Below are positions 24,758-33,646 of a stretch of 59,731 nucleotides of DNA, piece by piece (the stretch's first letter is position 1; the number at the start of each line of letters is the position of its first letter). The notes below the pieces were generated by a model. The model did no database searches, was not told the DNA's origin, and saw nothing but the letters and a program-made list of their open reading frames with translations. Position numbers and translations under genes: made by a program. Origin of the DNA: JBFWIW01 sp050253535 (GTDB lineage: Bacteria > Bacillota > Clostridia > Oscillospirales > Oscillospiraceae); assembly GCA_050253535.1 (NCBI GenBank), contig JBFWIW010000011.1, positions 1 to 59,731 on the forward strand. The letters are read 5' to 3'.

Positions 24758-25843
24758 ATGAATAGTAAAATGTACGAAGAGAGAATAAAAAAGGTACTTG
24801 CGGAGATGGATAAGCACGGCCTCAGGCAGTTTCTTGTCTCGGACCCAAAGGGCATATGGTATCTCACAGGCGTGTGGACTGAACCCTATGAGCGGATGTT
24901 TACCCTGCTCCTGGGAGCGGATGGACGCCACAAGCTGTTCCTGAACCGGATGTTTACCGTACCGGAGACCGGCCATGAGGAGATATGGTACTCCGATACC
25001 GACGACCCCGTGGCGCTTCTGTCAGGGTATGTGAACAAGTCTTTACCCTTAGGCATAGACAAGGACTGGCCCGCCCGCTTTCTGATACCGCTCATGGAAA
25101 AGTGCCCGGGCATGGAGGTCCTCCTCGGCTCCGACTGCGTGGACGATGTCCGCGCCTGCAAGGACGAAGCCGAGATAGAGATCATGCGAAAAGCGTCCCG
25201 TATAAATGACGAGGCTGTTGAGAAGGCGATGACCTTTATCCGGGAGGGTATGACGGAAAAGGAGGCCGCGGAATATATAGGGCGCATGTACCGGGAGGCG
25301 GGCTGCGATGGGCCGTCCTTCACCACCATCGTGTCCTTCGGGGCTAACGCCGCCGACCCGCACCACGAGCCGGACGGCACCGTTTTAAAGGTGGGAGAGT
25401 GCATCCTCATCGACACCGGCTGCGTATGGCGGCGCTACTGCTCTGACATGACGCGGACCTGGTTCTGCCGCAGCGCGGATCCGGAATACGCGGCTATACA
25501 CGACTTGGTGCGCTCGGCCAATGAGAAGGCGGAGAGCATGATAAAGCCGGGTGTCCGCCTATGTGAAGTGGACGCGGCGGCGCGGGACATGATAAAGGCC
25601 GCCGGGTATGACGAGTTCTTCAACCACCGGCTCGGCCACTTCATCGGCCTCACCGACCATGAGAAGGGGGACGTCAGCGCGACGAGTGAGATTATCGCCA
25701 AAGAGGGTATGATATTCTCCGTCGAACCCGGCGTATACCTTCCCGGCCGCTTCGGCGTCCGTGTGGAGGATCTGGTGCTGGTCACGGCGTCCGGCTGCGA
25801 GATTCTGAATAAGACGGACAAACACTGGCGTCTCGTGGGCTGA
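24758..25843 (+). CDS. Xaa-Pro aminopeptidase/dipeptidase, M24 family
   Basis: 361 aa with a creatinase-type N-terminal domain (about 1-125) and a pita-bread catalytic domain. Metal ligands are seen in LIDTGCVWRRYCSDMTR (two D), GHFIGLTDHE (H), FSVEPGVY (E) and RVEDLVLV (E). It releases residues before proline or splits X-Pro dipeptides. A ribosome site GGAGG precedes ATG 24758; the frame is open ten codons further up. It is the last gene of the symporter/peptidase group, 118 bp after pepT, and is followed by a foldback repeat. Confidence 0.9.
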   Translation: MNSKMYEERIKKVLAEMDKHGLRQFLVSDPKGIWYLTGVWTEPYERMFTLLLGADGRHKLFLNRMFTVPETGHEEIWYSDTDDPVALLSGYVNKSLPLGIDKDWPARFLIPLMEKCPGMEVLLGSDCVDDVRACKDEAEIEIMRKASRINDEAVEKAMTFIREGMTEKEAAEYIGRMYREAGCDGPSFTTIVSFGANAADPHHEPDGTVLKVGECILIDTGCVWRRYCSDMTRTWFCRSADPEYAAIHDLVRSANEKAESMIKPGVRLCEVDAAARDMIKAAGYDEFFNHRLGHFIGLTDHEKGDVSATSEIIAKEGMIFSVEPGVYLPGRFGVRVEDLVLVTASGCEILNKTDKHWRLVG

Positions 25844-25901
25844 CGCCAGCTGCGGGCGTTTTATAATAAAAGGAACTGTTGAGGCCCTTCCTACACAATT
25901 C

Positions 25902-26046
25902 ATACTGCTATTCGATTGACCTGATGATAAAAAGCGGTCTGTTTTTCGCCCGGCGGCGTTATTCTCCCAGGCGGGCGGCAGCCCGGTGTCGCCGTCTGCC
26001 TTGCCGGACAAAAAACATCCTCGCTTTTTCAATCAAATAGTAATAT
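25902..26046. repeat. foldback repeat copy, 145 bp
   Basis: It begins ATACTGCTATTCGATTGACC and ends TCAATCAAATAGTAATAT. It is closely similar to the copies at 19709 and 45187 but lacks the ATTTTCATCATCTC segment near the right end. It lies directly after the M24 gene. Confidence 0.8.
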
Positions 26047-26062
26047 CAGTTCAATAAACAGA

Positions 26063-26127
26063 ACAGATAATGATTATCTGTTTGACAAATCATCCCGTCA
26101 CTTTAAAATAATGACGGGATGATTTGT
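26063..26127 (+). promoter_or_regulatory. palindrome, promoter-like hexamers and hairpin
   Basis: ACAGATAAT-G-ATTATCTGT is a perfect 9-1-9 palindrome (26063-26081) whose core GATAATGATTATC resembles a Fur box. It abuts TTGACA (26082-26087) and TAAAAT (26104-26109) at 16-bp spacing. A 16-bp perfect inverted repeat (26085-26100 with 26112-26127) overlaps them. No real gene follows before LysR at 26332; a 34-codon ORF from 26130 is not convincing. It could instead be an operon-end hairpin with chance promoter hexamers. Confidence 0.4.
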
Positions 26128-26331
26128 TATGGGGCAGCCGCGGGGCAAACCGTCCCCATGGCATGTCGTCTCCAGCGTTTATATATCGAGTGCCTCGGGT
26201 CGGAAATTATGCCGGCGCTCTGCAAATACGTGAATTGCGGGGAATTTAATGCTATAATAAATGCGGCGGGACAGGGCAGACCGGGGTAACGCACGGTTCG
26301 CCGCAGCACACGCGTAAAGGAGACGGTCAGG

Positions 26332-27222
26332 TTGGATACGAAAGAACTGCTGAATTTCAAAACGGTCTGTGAGTTTAACAGCATATCCGAGGCCGCCCGA
26401 AAATTATTTATCACACCTCAGGGACTCGGAAAATCGATACAGCATCTCGAAAGGGAGCTGAACACCAAGCTGCTCATCCGGACTCCGCGGGGCATTGAAC
26501 TGACGGAGGACGGCATCGCTCTGAAAAGCAAGGCCGACGTACTTATAAAAGAGCTTGAAAATCTCCAAAAGGATTTTGAATTAAACCGAAGCGAGAAGCG
26601 CGGGAAAATCCATCTGGCTTCAGCCTACGGCATCATACGGTACTATTCCCCGCAATGTATCATAGCGTTTAAGAAAAAATATCCCCGGATCGATTTTTCC
26701 TATGAGGAATATCCGGACGTTATAATCGATCAGATGGTGGAGAATACGGACGCCGACATCGGTCTCGCCGTGGAGCCTGTCGACGGGAGAAAGTTTGAGA
26801 AAATCGCGCTTAAAACATTTACCCCGCTGCTGCTGGTCGGGAGAGAACATCCGCTGGCCCATAAAAAGCAGATTTCCTATGAGGATATCAATTCTCTTAA
26901 CATGGTTATCGAGAGCGGCAAGTTTAAAATCAATCAGATCTTTACAGACAAATGCAGAGCGCACCATGCAGCGCCGAATATATTGTTTGAAACGAGCGGC
27001 TTCAGCCTGTGTCACAAGCTGTGCAAAGCAAATGACTGTGCTTCGGTCACGCTTGATTTTATTACGGAGGATATGACTGATGCGAATTTAATGACAATTC
27101 CGTTTGAGGATAAGGATTTTATCTGGTCTTTCTGCTTTATATGGAAAAAAGACAGCATACTATCGGAAACCGGGCGGCTGTTTCTTGATTTTATATTGGA
27201 ATGGAACGAGAAGCTCAAATAG
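26332..27222 (+). CDS. LysR family transcriptional regulator
   Basis: 296 aa, standard LysR size. The N-terminal winged helix is clear (ELLNFKTVCEFNSISEAARKLF, then TPQGLGKSIQHLERELNTKLL), followed by the linker helix and a periplasmic-binding-like effector domain (about 90-290; GKIHLASAYGIIRYY...). The start is a TTG at 26332 behind AAAGGAGAC; homology agrees. It is followed 117 bp later by a cupin gene on the same strand, which may be its target. The ligand is not known. Confidence 0.9.
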   Translation: MDTKELLNFKTVCEFNSISEAARKLFITPQGLGKSIQHLERELNTKLLIRTPRGIELTEDGIALKSKADVLIKELENLQKDFELNRSEKRGKIHLASAYGIIRYYSPQCIIAFKKKYPRIDFSYEEYPDVIIDQMVENTDADIGLAVEPVDGRKFEKIALKTFTPLLLVGREHPLAHKKQISYEDINSLNMVIESGKFKINQIFTDKCRAHHAAPNILFETSGFSLCHKLCKANDCASVTLDFITEDMTDANLMTIPFEDKDFIWSFCFIWKKDSILSETGRLFLDFILEWNEKLK

Positions 27223-27339
27223 ACAGAAAAAATTCATTTCAATCCTGCAACAAAAAGCTGTTACCACCTCCCCGCGTAATCCGATATAATAAATTTATAA
27301 AGTCACAAATAGAAATGAAATTATAAAGGAGATGTAGGA

Positions 27340-27708
27340 ATGGCGGACAACGGTGACCTGAAGGTTTTTTCGACAGATGCAAACGCAATGAGCTGGGTGG
27401 AGCGCCCCAACCCCAAGACCGGCATGAGCTGTTATATTAAAATTCTTCATCAGGATGAAGAGACCGGCATGAGGGTTAATCTAGGCTTTTATCCCAAGGG
27501 CTATATAACGAAATGGCATGATCACCACTGTGGGCACGGAATGTACGTATTGGAAGGAATCCTGAAGACGCATGAGGGCGTTTACGGACCCGGCTCGTTT
27601 GTCTGGTTCCCCGAGGGTATCGTGGCGGAACACGGCGCAACGGCCGAGACGGATGTTTTGACCCTGTTTATCACGAACAAACTTTTTGACATCAATTACA
27701 AGGACTGA
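27340..27708 (+). CDS. cupin domain protein
   Basis: 122 aa, a single cupin barrel. The metal-binding motif 1 is visible as KWHDHHCGHGMYVLEG and motif 2 as GPGSFVWFPEGIVAEHGA. AAAGGAGATG precedes the ATG, and a TATAAT lies at about 27286. The arrangement (ChrR/cupin_7-like) allows an enzyme role or a small-molecule sensor. Its position between a LysR regulator and an M20 dipeptidase operon suggests a metabolic role; there is no stronger evidence. Confidence 0.82.
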   Translation: MADNGDLKVFSTDANAMSWVERPNPKTGMSCYIKILHQDEETGMRVNLGFYPKGYITKWHDHHCGHGMYVLEGILKTHEGVYGPGSFVWFPEGIVAEHGATAETDVLTLFITNKLFDINYKD

Positions 27709-27723
27709 CCACAGCGGACATAA

Positions 27724-27788
27724 GGGACGGTTAGAAACCACTGAAAAAGTCTCCGGGGGGGAGGCAATAAGTGGTTACGAACCGTCCC
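27724..27788. terminator. inverted repeat between convergent genes
   Basis: GGGACGGTTAGAAACCACT and AGTGGTTACGAACCGTCCC pair with two mismatches around a loop of about 27 nt. It lies just after the cupin stop and about 107 bp from the convergent M20 gene. It is probably a structural transcription barrier; no T-run follows. Confidence 0.5.
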
Positions 27789-27894
27789 ATTCCTGTATCC
27801 TCTTGGGGCAACCTCATTACAAAAAATCAGCGTGCCCGTCACGTGCACCTTCTCAGGCGCGCATTAAACCGTTTATGGTGTCCATCGCGGATGG

Positions 27895-29274
27895 CTATTT
27901 CTCAAGCTCTCCCAAGCGCTTCAGGAGAATGGTTGCAGCACGGACGCCGTTTTCAAGGTCGATGAGTTTCATGTTCTCGTTAGGCGCATGTTCGTGCTGG
28001 TCGGCTGCGCAGAACGGGAGAATAACGATCGGCATCCCAAGACTGTCGATGAACATTTTAAGCGGGCCGGAGCCGCCTCCGTTTGGGTAAACGATGGGTT
28101 CCTGGCTGAAAGCATCTCTCAGCGAAGAAATCAGGACCTTCACGTAAGGGTTGGTCATCGGAATACGTACCGGGTATCCGATGATGCCCTCGTCCACAAA
28201 GACAACATCATCGAAACCGTGTTTTTTTAAGTGCGCTTTCATCTTTTTATGGATATCTTCAGGCGTCTGATTCGGAACAAGACGGAAGTCGAGACGAACA
28301 CGTGCCTTGTAAGGAACGATGTTGTTATCGCCGGGGCCGACATGACCGGAAACGAGCGAATTTATGTTGCAGGAATTTTCGAAGACGAAGTTATAATTGT
28401 AATCGTCTCCGTGGGGGCCCATCGCGAAATGATCCAAGCCAAGTTCCTTCAGCGCGATGGCGCCGTCATTGGGCATGGAATTAAGGGCGTTCAGCTCTTC
28501 GGGAGTCGGTTCAAGGACATCATCATAGAAGCCGTCAATCATGATGAAGCCGCTTGCCGGATCACGGAGCGTATTGAGCATCTGGACCATGCGCCATGCG
28601 GCGTTCGGGACGGTGGGGCCGTGCATCGAATGGACGTCGCGGTTCGCGCAGGTGATTTCCATGACGGGCGCATACATGCCCTTTGTTCCGAGCTTGAGGG
28701 TCGGACGGCAGGATTCGTGCATCGCGCCATCCGAGTTAAGGCAGATGTCCGCTTTAAGAAGCGCCCGGTTCTTTCGGAGAAATTCCTGCAGACCGGTGCT
28801 TCCGATCTCTTCAGAGCCTTCAAAAATGAACTTCACGTTGCACGGCAGCTTGCCAAATACTGCGCGGCAAACCTGAATGGCTTTTATGTACATGTAGATC
28901 TGGCTTTTGTTGTCGGAAACGCCACGGCCATACATTCTTCCGTCACGAATAACCGGCTCAAAAGGATCGGATTTCCACAAGCTGAGATCGCCTTCCGGCT
29001 TAACATCATAGTGGCCGTAGACCAAAATCGTCGGCGCATCGGTAACTTCCGCTTTAGCCTCGCCAACTACAAAGGGGAACACCTTGTCGTTCAGCCTGAG
29101 GACTTGTCCTTCCATGCCGGAGCCGCGGAAGACCTTTACAAACAGCTTTGCGCAATCCTCCACGCCTTCACCGGTACCGCTGACGCTTCTCTGGCGAACA
29201 AGTCCGCCCAGCTCTTCGAGCCACTCGCTCATATGTGTGTTGATATAAGGATTTATTTTATCAAGAATTTCCAA
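27895..29274 (-). CDS. M20 family dipeptidase
   Basis: 459-aa metallopeptidase. Ligands and catalytic residues are in VYGHYDVKPEG (H, D), GVSDNKSQ (bridging D), EGSEEIGSTG (catalytic E, ligand E), NSDGAM and the C-terminal DQHEHAPNE (H). The size and the GDLSLWKSDPFEP segment match the dipeptidase/carnosinase-like branch, which splits dipeptides or N-acyl amino acids. It is downstream of two membrane-protein genes on the same strand, with 154 bp between, and probably hydrolyses what they import. Confidence 0.9.
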   Translation of the reverse strand: MEILDKINPYINTHMSEWLEELGGLVRQRSVSGTGEGVEDCAKLFVKVFRGSGMEGQVLRLNDKVFPFVVGEAKAEVTDAPTILVYGHYDVKPEGDLSLWKSDPFEPVIRDGRMYGRGVSDNKSQIYMYIKAIQVCRAVFGKLPCNVKFIFEGSEEIGSTGLQEFLRKNRALLKADICLNSDGAMHESCRPTLKLGTKGMYAPVMEITCANRDVHSMHGPTVPNAAWRMVQMLNTLRDPASGFIMIDGFYDDVLEPTPEELNALNSMPNDGAIALKELGLDHFAMGPHGDDYNYNFVFENSCNINSLVSGHVGPGDNNIVPYKARVRLDFRLVPNQTPEDIHKKMKAHLKKHGFDDVVFVDEGIIGYPVRIPMTNPYVKVLISSLRDAFSQEPIVYPNGGGSGPLKMFIDSLGMPIVILPFCAADQHEHAPNENMKLIDLENGVRAATILLKRLGELEK

Positions 29275-29428
29275 AAAATCACCTTTCTTTTATTCAATTA
29301 CAATCGTAATCATAAGCCGTAATTTTTCCCTCTAAATTTTTAGCCTTGATAATGCTGCGGGTGACCGGGCAGCGGGGAAGCTCCGCAAACAGTTGAAACC
29401 TGTCAATTTCAACCCGTTTAATATCCCC

Positions 29429-30172
29429 TTACTTCGCCTGATTTTTCTTCTGCAGAAAAATCAGACCCAGCGCAACGGAACCGAATATTGAAACCAGCAT
29501 GACAACAGGAGTCCTTGTCATGGTGGGCAGGAAGCTCAGCATGCTAAACGTCTTGTTGCCGATGGTCATGAATAGGGCCAGAGGCAGGCTGATGCAGGCC
29601 AAGATGGGTTTCTTGATTGTGATACTCGCCAGCAGTGAGCCAAACAAAGCGGGCAAAAGATAGTTCAGAGAACTCTTGACGTCAGGCGACAGGGCATTGA
29701 TGATGGCTGTACCGAAAATAATAGTTATAGAGAGAACGATCAGGTTTACAAACACTGAAACAGCAACGCCGATTGTGGCAATGCAGTTGCCCTTTGGTGT
29801 ACCGTTCTCCGCGCCGACTGCATCCTGCGCCACGATCGCACATGGCAGGCGCATGTTGTTTATGTTGCCGTCCAGAAAAGCCATATATGTACCAGCCAAA
29901 CCCAATCCGGGATAATAGGAAACAGGTTCAATAACGTAATTAAGGCCCAGAGAGGAGAAGCGCATAACCAGGGCGAGACCGACGGCGCCCCAAAGCGGCT
30001 GATAGCCCAGGGCTGTGACTACAATGCAGGGGATAAACAGAAGCAGCGCGCCCAGCAGATTGGTCCGACGGCCCCATTTTACAATAAAAGGTACATATTT
30101 GCTTTTATAAATTTTGCTGTATTCACCATCGTTTATACCGTTTACGCTGGCAACTTCAACATTGTTATCCAT
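29429..30172 (-). CDS. multi-pass membrane protein, partner of DUF5058 protein
   Basis: 247 aa with about six hydrophobic segments (NLLGALLLFIPCIVVTALG, VAVSVFVNLIVLSITIIFG, VMLVSIFGSVALGLIFL among them) and no catalytic motif. It has conserved-looking loops (YVIEPVSYYPGLGLAGTYM, GNINNMRLPCA). It begins 50 bp after the DUF5058-type gene, so the two are probably halves of one transporter. I do not recognise a characterised family; annotation as a putative permease subunit is inference. Confidence 0.65.
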   Translation of the reverse strand: MDNNVEVASVNGINDGEYSKIYKSKYVPFIVKWGRRTNLLGALLLFIPCIVVTALGYQPLWGAVGLALVMRFSSLGLNYVIEPVSYYPGLGLAGTYMAFLDGNINNMRLPCAIVAQDAVGAENGTPKGNCIATIGVAVSVFVNLIVLSITIIFGTAIINALSPDVKSSLNYLLPALFGSLLASITIKKPILACISLPLALFMTIGNKTFSMLSFLPTMTRTPVVMLVSIFGSVALGLIFLQKKNQAK

Positions 30173-30221
30173 ATTACACCTCCAAAAATTTAATCACGAA
30201 TCTATACAAAGCAGGCGGAAA

Positions 30222-30929
30222 TCAAATATAGAGTGCCGCGGCAAGCAGGCCGGAGAACATGGAGATAGTCATGCCCCAGACTGCCATCCACTTCACATCC
30301 CGCTTACGCCCGAAAAGAATAAAGAAAGCCTGAACTGCAGCCGCCACAAGCAGAGCAAAGAAAGCGCCGCTGATGCTTTTGCTGCTCAGGCACTGATTAG
30401 TGGCCAAATAGCCGTAGGCACCGAGCAGCGCGCCGGTGGTGATAATACCGATCTTAGCCGAATTGCCCTTGGAAACGAAATCGGTAAGCTTGTCCATTTT
30501 GTCGGTAAACAGAGCGCTGACCAGGATCCATCCCAAGCAAGCGATGGTCATAACCCAGAGGCAGGTGCAAAAAATGCTGATGTTCATACCTGCGCCGCCC
30601 AGGGTAGCGCCCGCGGTCGTTGCGGCCAGCTGCGCGGTAATGAGCTCATATGCAACGCTGCCGATGTAGGCCAGACGCATCCAGGACATCGGGCCGCCTA
30701 TTGCAACAATAAGAGCCACACAACCCGTAGCCACAACGACGGCAGGACCTATGGACGCGGTCGTTGCAGCAACAGCGGCTCTCTTAAATTCCTGTTTGGT
30801 AATACCGATTTCTTTACCGACGGATAAGGCGCGCTTTGTGAAGACTACTGCCTGGACTACTGTTAAAGCTATTGCCGGAATAACTGCAATCCACATTATC
30901 CAGCTATTTGCGAATTTTAAATAATCCAT
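30222..30929 (-). CDS. DUF5058 family membrane protein
   Basis: 235 aa, about seven hydrophobic segments. The pattern YLKFANSWIMWIAVIPAI, VFTKRALSVGKEIGIT and GGPMSWMRLAYIGSV corresponds to DUF5058 as I recall it. The function is not established. The open frame runs seven codons farther, but GGGGAGG lies nine bases before ATG 30929. It is first in a minus-strand operon with the 29429 membrane protein and an M20 dipeptidase, preceded by a strong promoter. Import of a dipeptide or acyl-amino acid is the working inference. Confidence 0.75.
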   Translation of the reverse strand: MDYLKFANSWIMWIAVIPAIALTVVQAVVFTKRALSVGKEIGITKQEFKRAAVAATTASIGPAVVVATGCVALIVAIGGPMSWMRLAYIGSVAYELITAQLAATTAGATLGGAGMNISIFCTCLWVMTIACLGWILVSALFTDKMDKLTDFVSKGNSAKIGIITTGALLGAYGYLATNQCLSSKSISGAFFALLVAAAVQAFFILFGRKRDVKWMAVWGMTISMFSGLLAAALYI

Positions 30930-31104
30930 TTTCCAAAACCTCCCCAATTAATTTTGAATATTCTTCGCTTTCCGTTTGTTTGCACAGCATTTCATACTTT
31001 TAACTATGAAACAATACTTTCAAAGACATCACCTCTTTTCCTTTGAGCGGCGATAAATAATAAAACAGCTTACAGCAAAACTGAACTTGTTCACAATTTT
31101 CTTA

Positions 31105-31133
31105 ATTATAATTGGAAAAAATTTACATGTCAA
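31105..31133 (-). promoter_or_regulatory. SigA-type promoter of the DUF5058 operon
   Basis: On the minus strand TTGACA (31133-31128) and TATAAT (31110-31105) are consensus hexamers with a 17-bp spacer. They lie about 175 bp upstream of ATG 30929. TCAATGATAATTATTGA, an imperfect palindrome at 31130-31146, overlaps the -35 and may be an operator. Confidence 0.8.
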
Positions 31134-31262
31134 TGATAATTATTGAATGCGTTCAAATTTTGTATGATGCGATAAAAAAAGAGGGGGCGGATTATATTGT
31201 TTACACAATCACACGCGCTCTCAATAAGGGTTTGCCGCTGAACACAGAGGGGACGGTTTAAT

Positions 31263-31412
31263 ACAGAGGGGCACCACGGCGGAGCGGGTTCTGCTGTGCT
31301 GGCGCACTGCTATGGGATTAGAAGAACACAAATGAATCTGGTTTTCGGCGGCGGGGATAACAGCGTGACAGGGGTCGCCACGGAGTATGCCTACAGAATT
31401 CCTTCTGTGTGA
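31263..31412 (+). pseudogene. possible 3' remnant of a gene
   Basis: One frame without a start codon reads GHHGGAGSAVLAHCYGIRRT and then MNLVFGGGDNSVTGVATEYA to a stop at 31412. Codon use and composition look protein-like, but there is no start or ribosome site, and an in-frame stop lies upstream at 31239. I could not assign a family. It ends 3 bp before the terminator hairpin at 31415, as a real gene end would. Confidence 0.25.
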
Positions 31413-31414
31413 AG

Positions 31415-31467
31415 CCGATAAAAAGCCCGCGCGCCGGATACCGTCCGGCGCGCGGGCTTTTTATCGG
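31415..31467. terminator. strong bidirectional terminator
   Basis: A perfect stem of more than 20 bp (CCGATAAAAAGCCCGCGCGC paired with its complement) ends in TTTTTATCGG on both strands. It lies 6 bp beyond the histidine kinase stop on the minus strand. Confidence 0.9.
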
Positions 31468-31472
31468 AAATA

Positions 31473-32912
31473 TTAGAATTCAAAATTAAACTCGGCGCCC
31501 TCATTCAGCCTGCTTCTGACCGATATCCTGACACCGTGCCGCTCGGCGATCTGACGGGCTATTGCCAGGCCAAGCCCGGAGCCGCTCTTATTCTCTTCCG
31601 AGCGCTCTTTATAGAAGCGGTCGAAGATGTGGGGCAGATCCTCTTCGGATATCCCGACACCGCGGTCGCTGACGGTGACGATACCGCTTTTCAGCGAGAT
31701 TTTCACAACGCCGCCCTCCGGCGAGAATTTGACGGCGTTGTCGAGAACTATGAGAAACATCTGGCGGAGCCGTCCGTAGTCACCGGTCACTTTGAAAGAC
31801 TGCGTATCGTACGCCTGACGTATCTCTATGTTCTTCGCCATGGCCAGATGTCCGGCGCTTCTGGCGGCGTCGCTCAATATCTCGCAGAGATTCAGGTCCT
31901 GCATTTCGATTTTAAAATCGGCGTTCTGCAGTCTTGACAGATCCAGAAGGTCGTTTACCAGCCGCTGGAGGGAGAGGCTCTCGAGGAGCATCTGACTGTG
32001 ATAGCTTTTTACCTGCTCCGGTTCCGTCACCACGCCGTCGCACAGGGCCTCAAGAGAGCCGCGTATGACGGTGACGGGGGTCTTGAGCTCGTGGGATATG
32101 TTGGCGACGAAATCGCGGCGGAGCTTTTCCAGTTTGTCGCTTTCCAGCTTTGCGAAATGAAGCCTTTCGCTCAAAACATCAATGGTCCCAGCGAGCTCGC
32201 CGATTTCGTCTTTTTGGGTTACGCCGGTTTTGGCCGTGTAGTCGCCCTCTGCTAAGAGGAGGGCCGAATCCTTCATTTTATTCAGGGGCTTTGTGAATTT
32301 AAGCGCGAGAAACGCGGACAGAATTGCGGACAGGATAAGCGAAGTCAGGATACTGACCATAAGTATCCAGACTCCGCGCATCGTCGCGTCGTCTATTCCT
32401 TCGACGGGGGAGTGGAGCAGGACAGCGCCGACAATCTGCCCGTTAACGGTTATAGGTGTGCCCACTGTGAGCGTAGGGGCGCTTAAGAGGCTGCTGAAGC
32501 CCTCGCTGAAGGTTGTGGTTCCGCCGAAAGCCGCCTCTACGACCTTGTCGGCGTCCTCCGGCAGATCGGCGTAATTGTATTCCTGCCCGGACATCTGGCT
32601 GTTTGTGATCAGATTGAGGTCTTCGTCTACGATCCAGACGTCGGCCATCGCGATATCGTCAATAAACCGCAGATAGACCCCGTAGCCGCCCATGCCGTTT
32701 CCCATCATGCCTTTACCGCCGGAGTCCGTGCTCCCCATGTACTCCGACATCGCCCCGGCAATCGAGACAGCGCGCGTTTCCAGGTCGTCTTTGTGCGCTT
32801 TTATCGTCTGGGTCCGGAAAAGCGTGATGAAAACAGTGCCGATAACAGCGGAGAACAGGAGGAGGGCGGCGGCAAAATACAAAGTCAGCTTGAGGGCAAT
32901 CCTACTTCTCAT
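31473..32912 (-). CDS. sensor histidine kinase with HAMP domain
   Basis: 479 aa. TM1 is near residues 8-30 (LYFAAALLLFSAVIGTVFI), an extracellular sensor of about 150 residues contains a Gly/Met-rich GGKGMMGNGMGGYG stretch, and TM2 is near 185-205. HAMP follows, then HisKA with the phospho-acceptor in NISHELKTPV, and HATPase with DNAVKFSPEGG, SDRGVGI and GSGLGLAI. ATG 32912 (MRSRIALK) is used: GAGGTG sits eight bases before it, and it overlaps the response regulator stop by 11 nt. It phosphorylates the regulator encoded just upstream. Confidence 0.92.
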   Translation of the reverse strand: MRSRIALKLTLYFAAALLLFSAVIGTVFITLFRTQTIKAHKDDLETRAVSIAGAMSEYMGSTDSGGKGMMGNGMGGYGVYLRFIDDIAMADVWIVDEDLNLITNSQMSGQEYNYADLPEDADKVVEAAFGGTTTFSEGFSSLLSAPTLTVGTPITVNGQIVGAVLLHSPVEGIDDATMRGVWILMVSILTSLILSAILSAFLALKFTKPLNKMKDSALLLAEGDYTAKTGVTQKDEIGELAGTIDVLSERLHFAKLESDKLEKLRRDFVANISHELKTPVTVIRGSLEALCDGVVTEPEQVKSYHSQMLLESLSLQRLVNDLLDLSRLQNADFKIEMQDLNLCEILSDAARSAGHLAMAKNIEIRQAYDTQSFKVTGDYGRLRQMFLIVLDNAVKFSPEGGVVKISLKSGIVTVSDRGVGISEEDLPHIFDRFYKERSEENKSGSGLGLAIARQIAERHGVRISVRSRLNEGAEFNFEF

Positions 32913-33597
32913 CCGCCAGCACCTCAAATTTATATCCAACGCCCCAGATGGTCTTTATTTCCCAGCCTTCATGGTCATGCTCGTCCAGCTTCGCGCGTAA
33001 ACGTTTTATATGGGAGTCAACCGTGCGGGTATCGCCGAAATAGTCGTAGCCCCACAGGCTGCTGAGCAGATTGTCGCGGGAGAACACCTTGTTTTTATTC
33101 GTCGCAAGCGTCCATAAAATTTCGATTTCCTTCTTTGTAAGAAGGACTTTTTTTCCGCCGACGGTGACGATGTACTCGTCCAGATCCACCGTAAGGCTTT
33201 TAAACGCGAACACTTGTTTCTTCTGTGCCTCTTCGCACTTTATCCGCCGCAGGACGGCGCGTATCCTGGCCATAACCTCAGCGGGCGAAAACGGCTTTAT
33301 GATATAGTCGTCCGCGCCGATGTCGAGGCCCATGATCTTCTCAAAATCCTCGCCCCGCGCGGTGATCATAATGACCGGCGTGTCGGAGGTCTTGCGGATT
33401 TCGCGGCAGACTTCAAACCCGTCGATTTTCGGCATCATAACGTCCAGCAGGACGACATCGGGCCGGAGCTTGGAAAAAAGGTCGAGGGCCTCCCGCCCGT
33501 CGAACGCGACGTAGGGAGCGTACCCTTCTTTTTTTACATATTCCTCTAGGATGGATGTTATCTGCCTGTTGTCGTCGGCGATAAGGACAGTCGTCAT
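32902..33597 (-). CDS. OmpR/PhoB family response regulator
   Basis: 231 aa. The receiver domain has the acidic pair (IADDN), phospho-acceptor D in VVLLDVMMP, T in MITARG and K in IIKPFSP. The C-terminal winged helix has LTKKEIEILWTLATNK and RTVDSHIKRLRAKL. It is the first gene of the two-component operon and partner of the HAMP kinase downstream. It is divergent from the polyferredoxin gene, and the shared AAAACACACTT boxes between them are its likely targets. Confidence 0.93.
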   Translation of the reverse strand: MTTVLIADDNRQITSILEEYVKKEGYAPYVAFDGREALDLFSKLRPDVVLLDVMMPKIDGFEVCREIRKTSDTPVIMITARGEDFEKIMGLDIGADDYIIKPFSPAEVMARIRAVLRRIKCEEAQKKQVFAFKSLTVDLDEYIVTVGGKKVLLTKKEIEILWTLATNKNKVFSRDNLLSSLWGYDYFGDTRTVDSHIKRLRAKLDEHDHEGWEIKTIWGVGYKFEVLADEK

Positions 33598-33646
33598 AGG
33601 ATCACCCCTTTATGCTCTTATTATAGCATATCTTAAAATAAATTAG

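Noticed and set aside
23401..24867. 488-aa minus-strand ORF covering pepT
   Set aside because: Antisense shadow of pepT, whose catalytic motifs are intact on the plus strand; the antisense protein is compositionally odd and His/Arg-rich.
28231..29322. 363-aa plus-strand ORF over the M20 dipeptidase
   Set aside because: Antisense shadow; the M20 motifs on the minus strand are complete.
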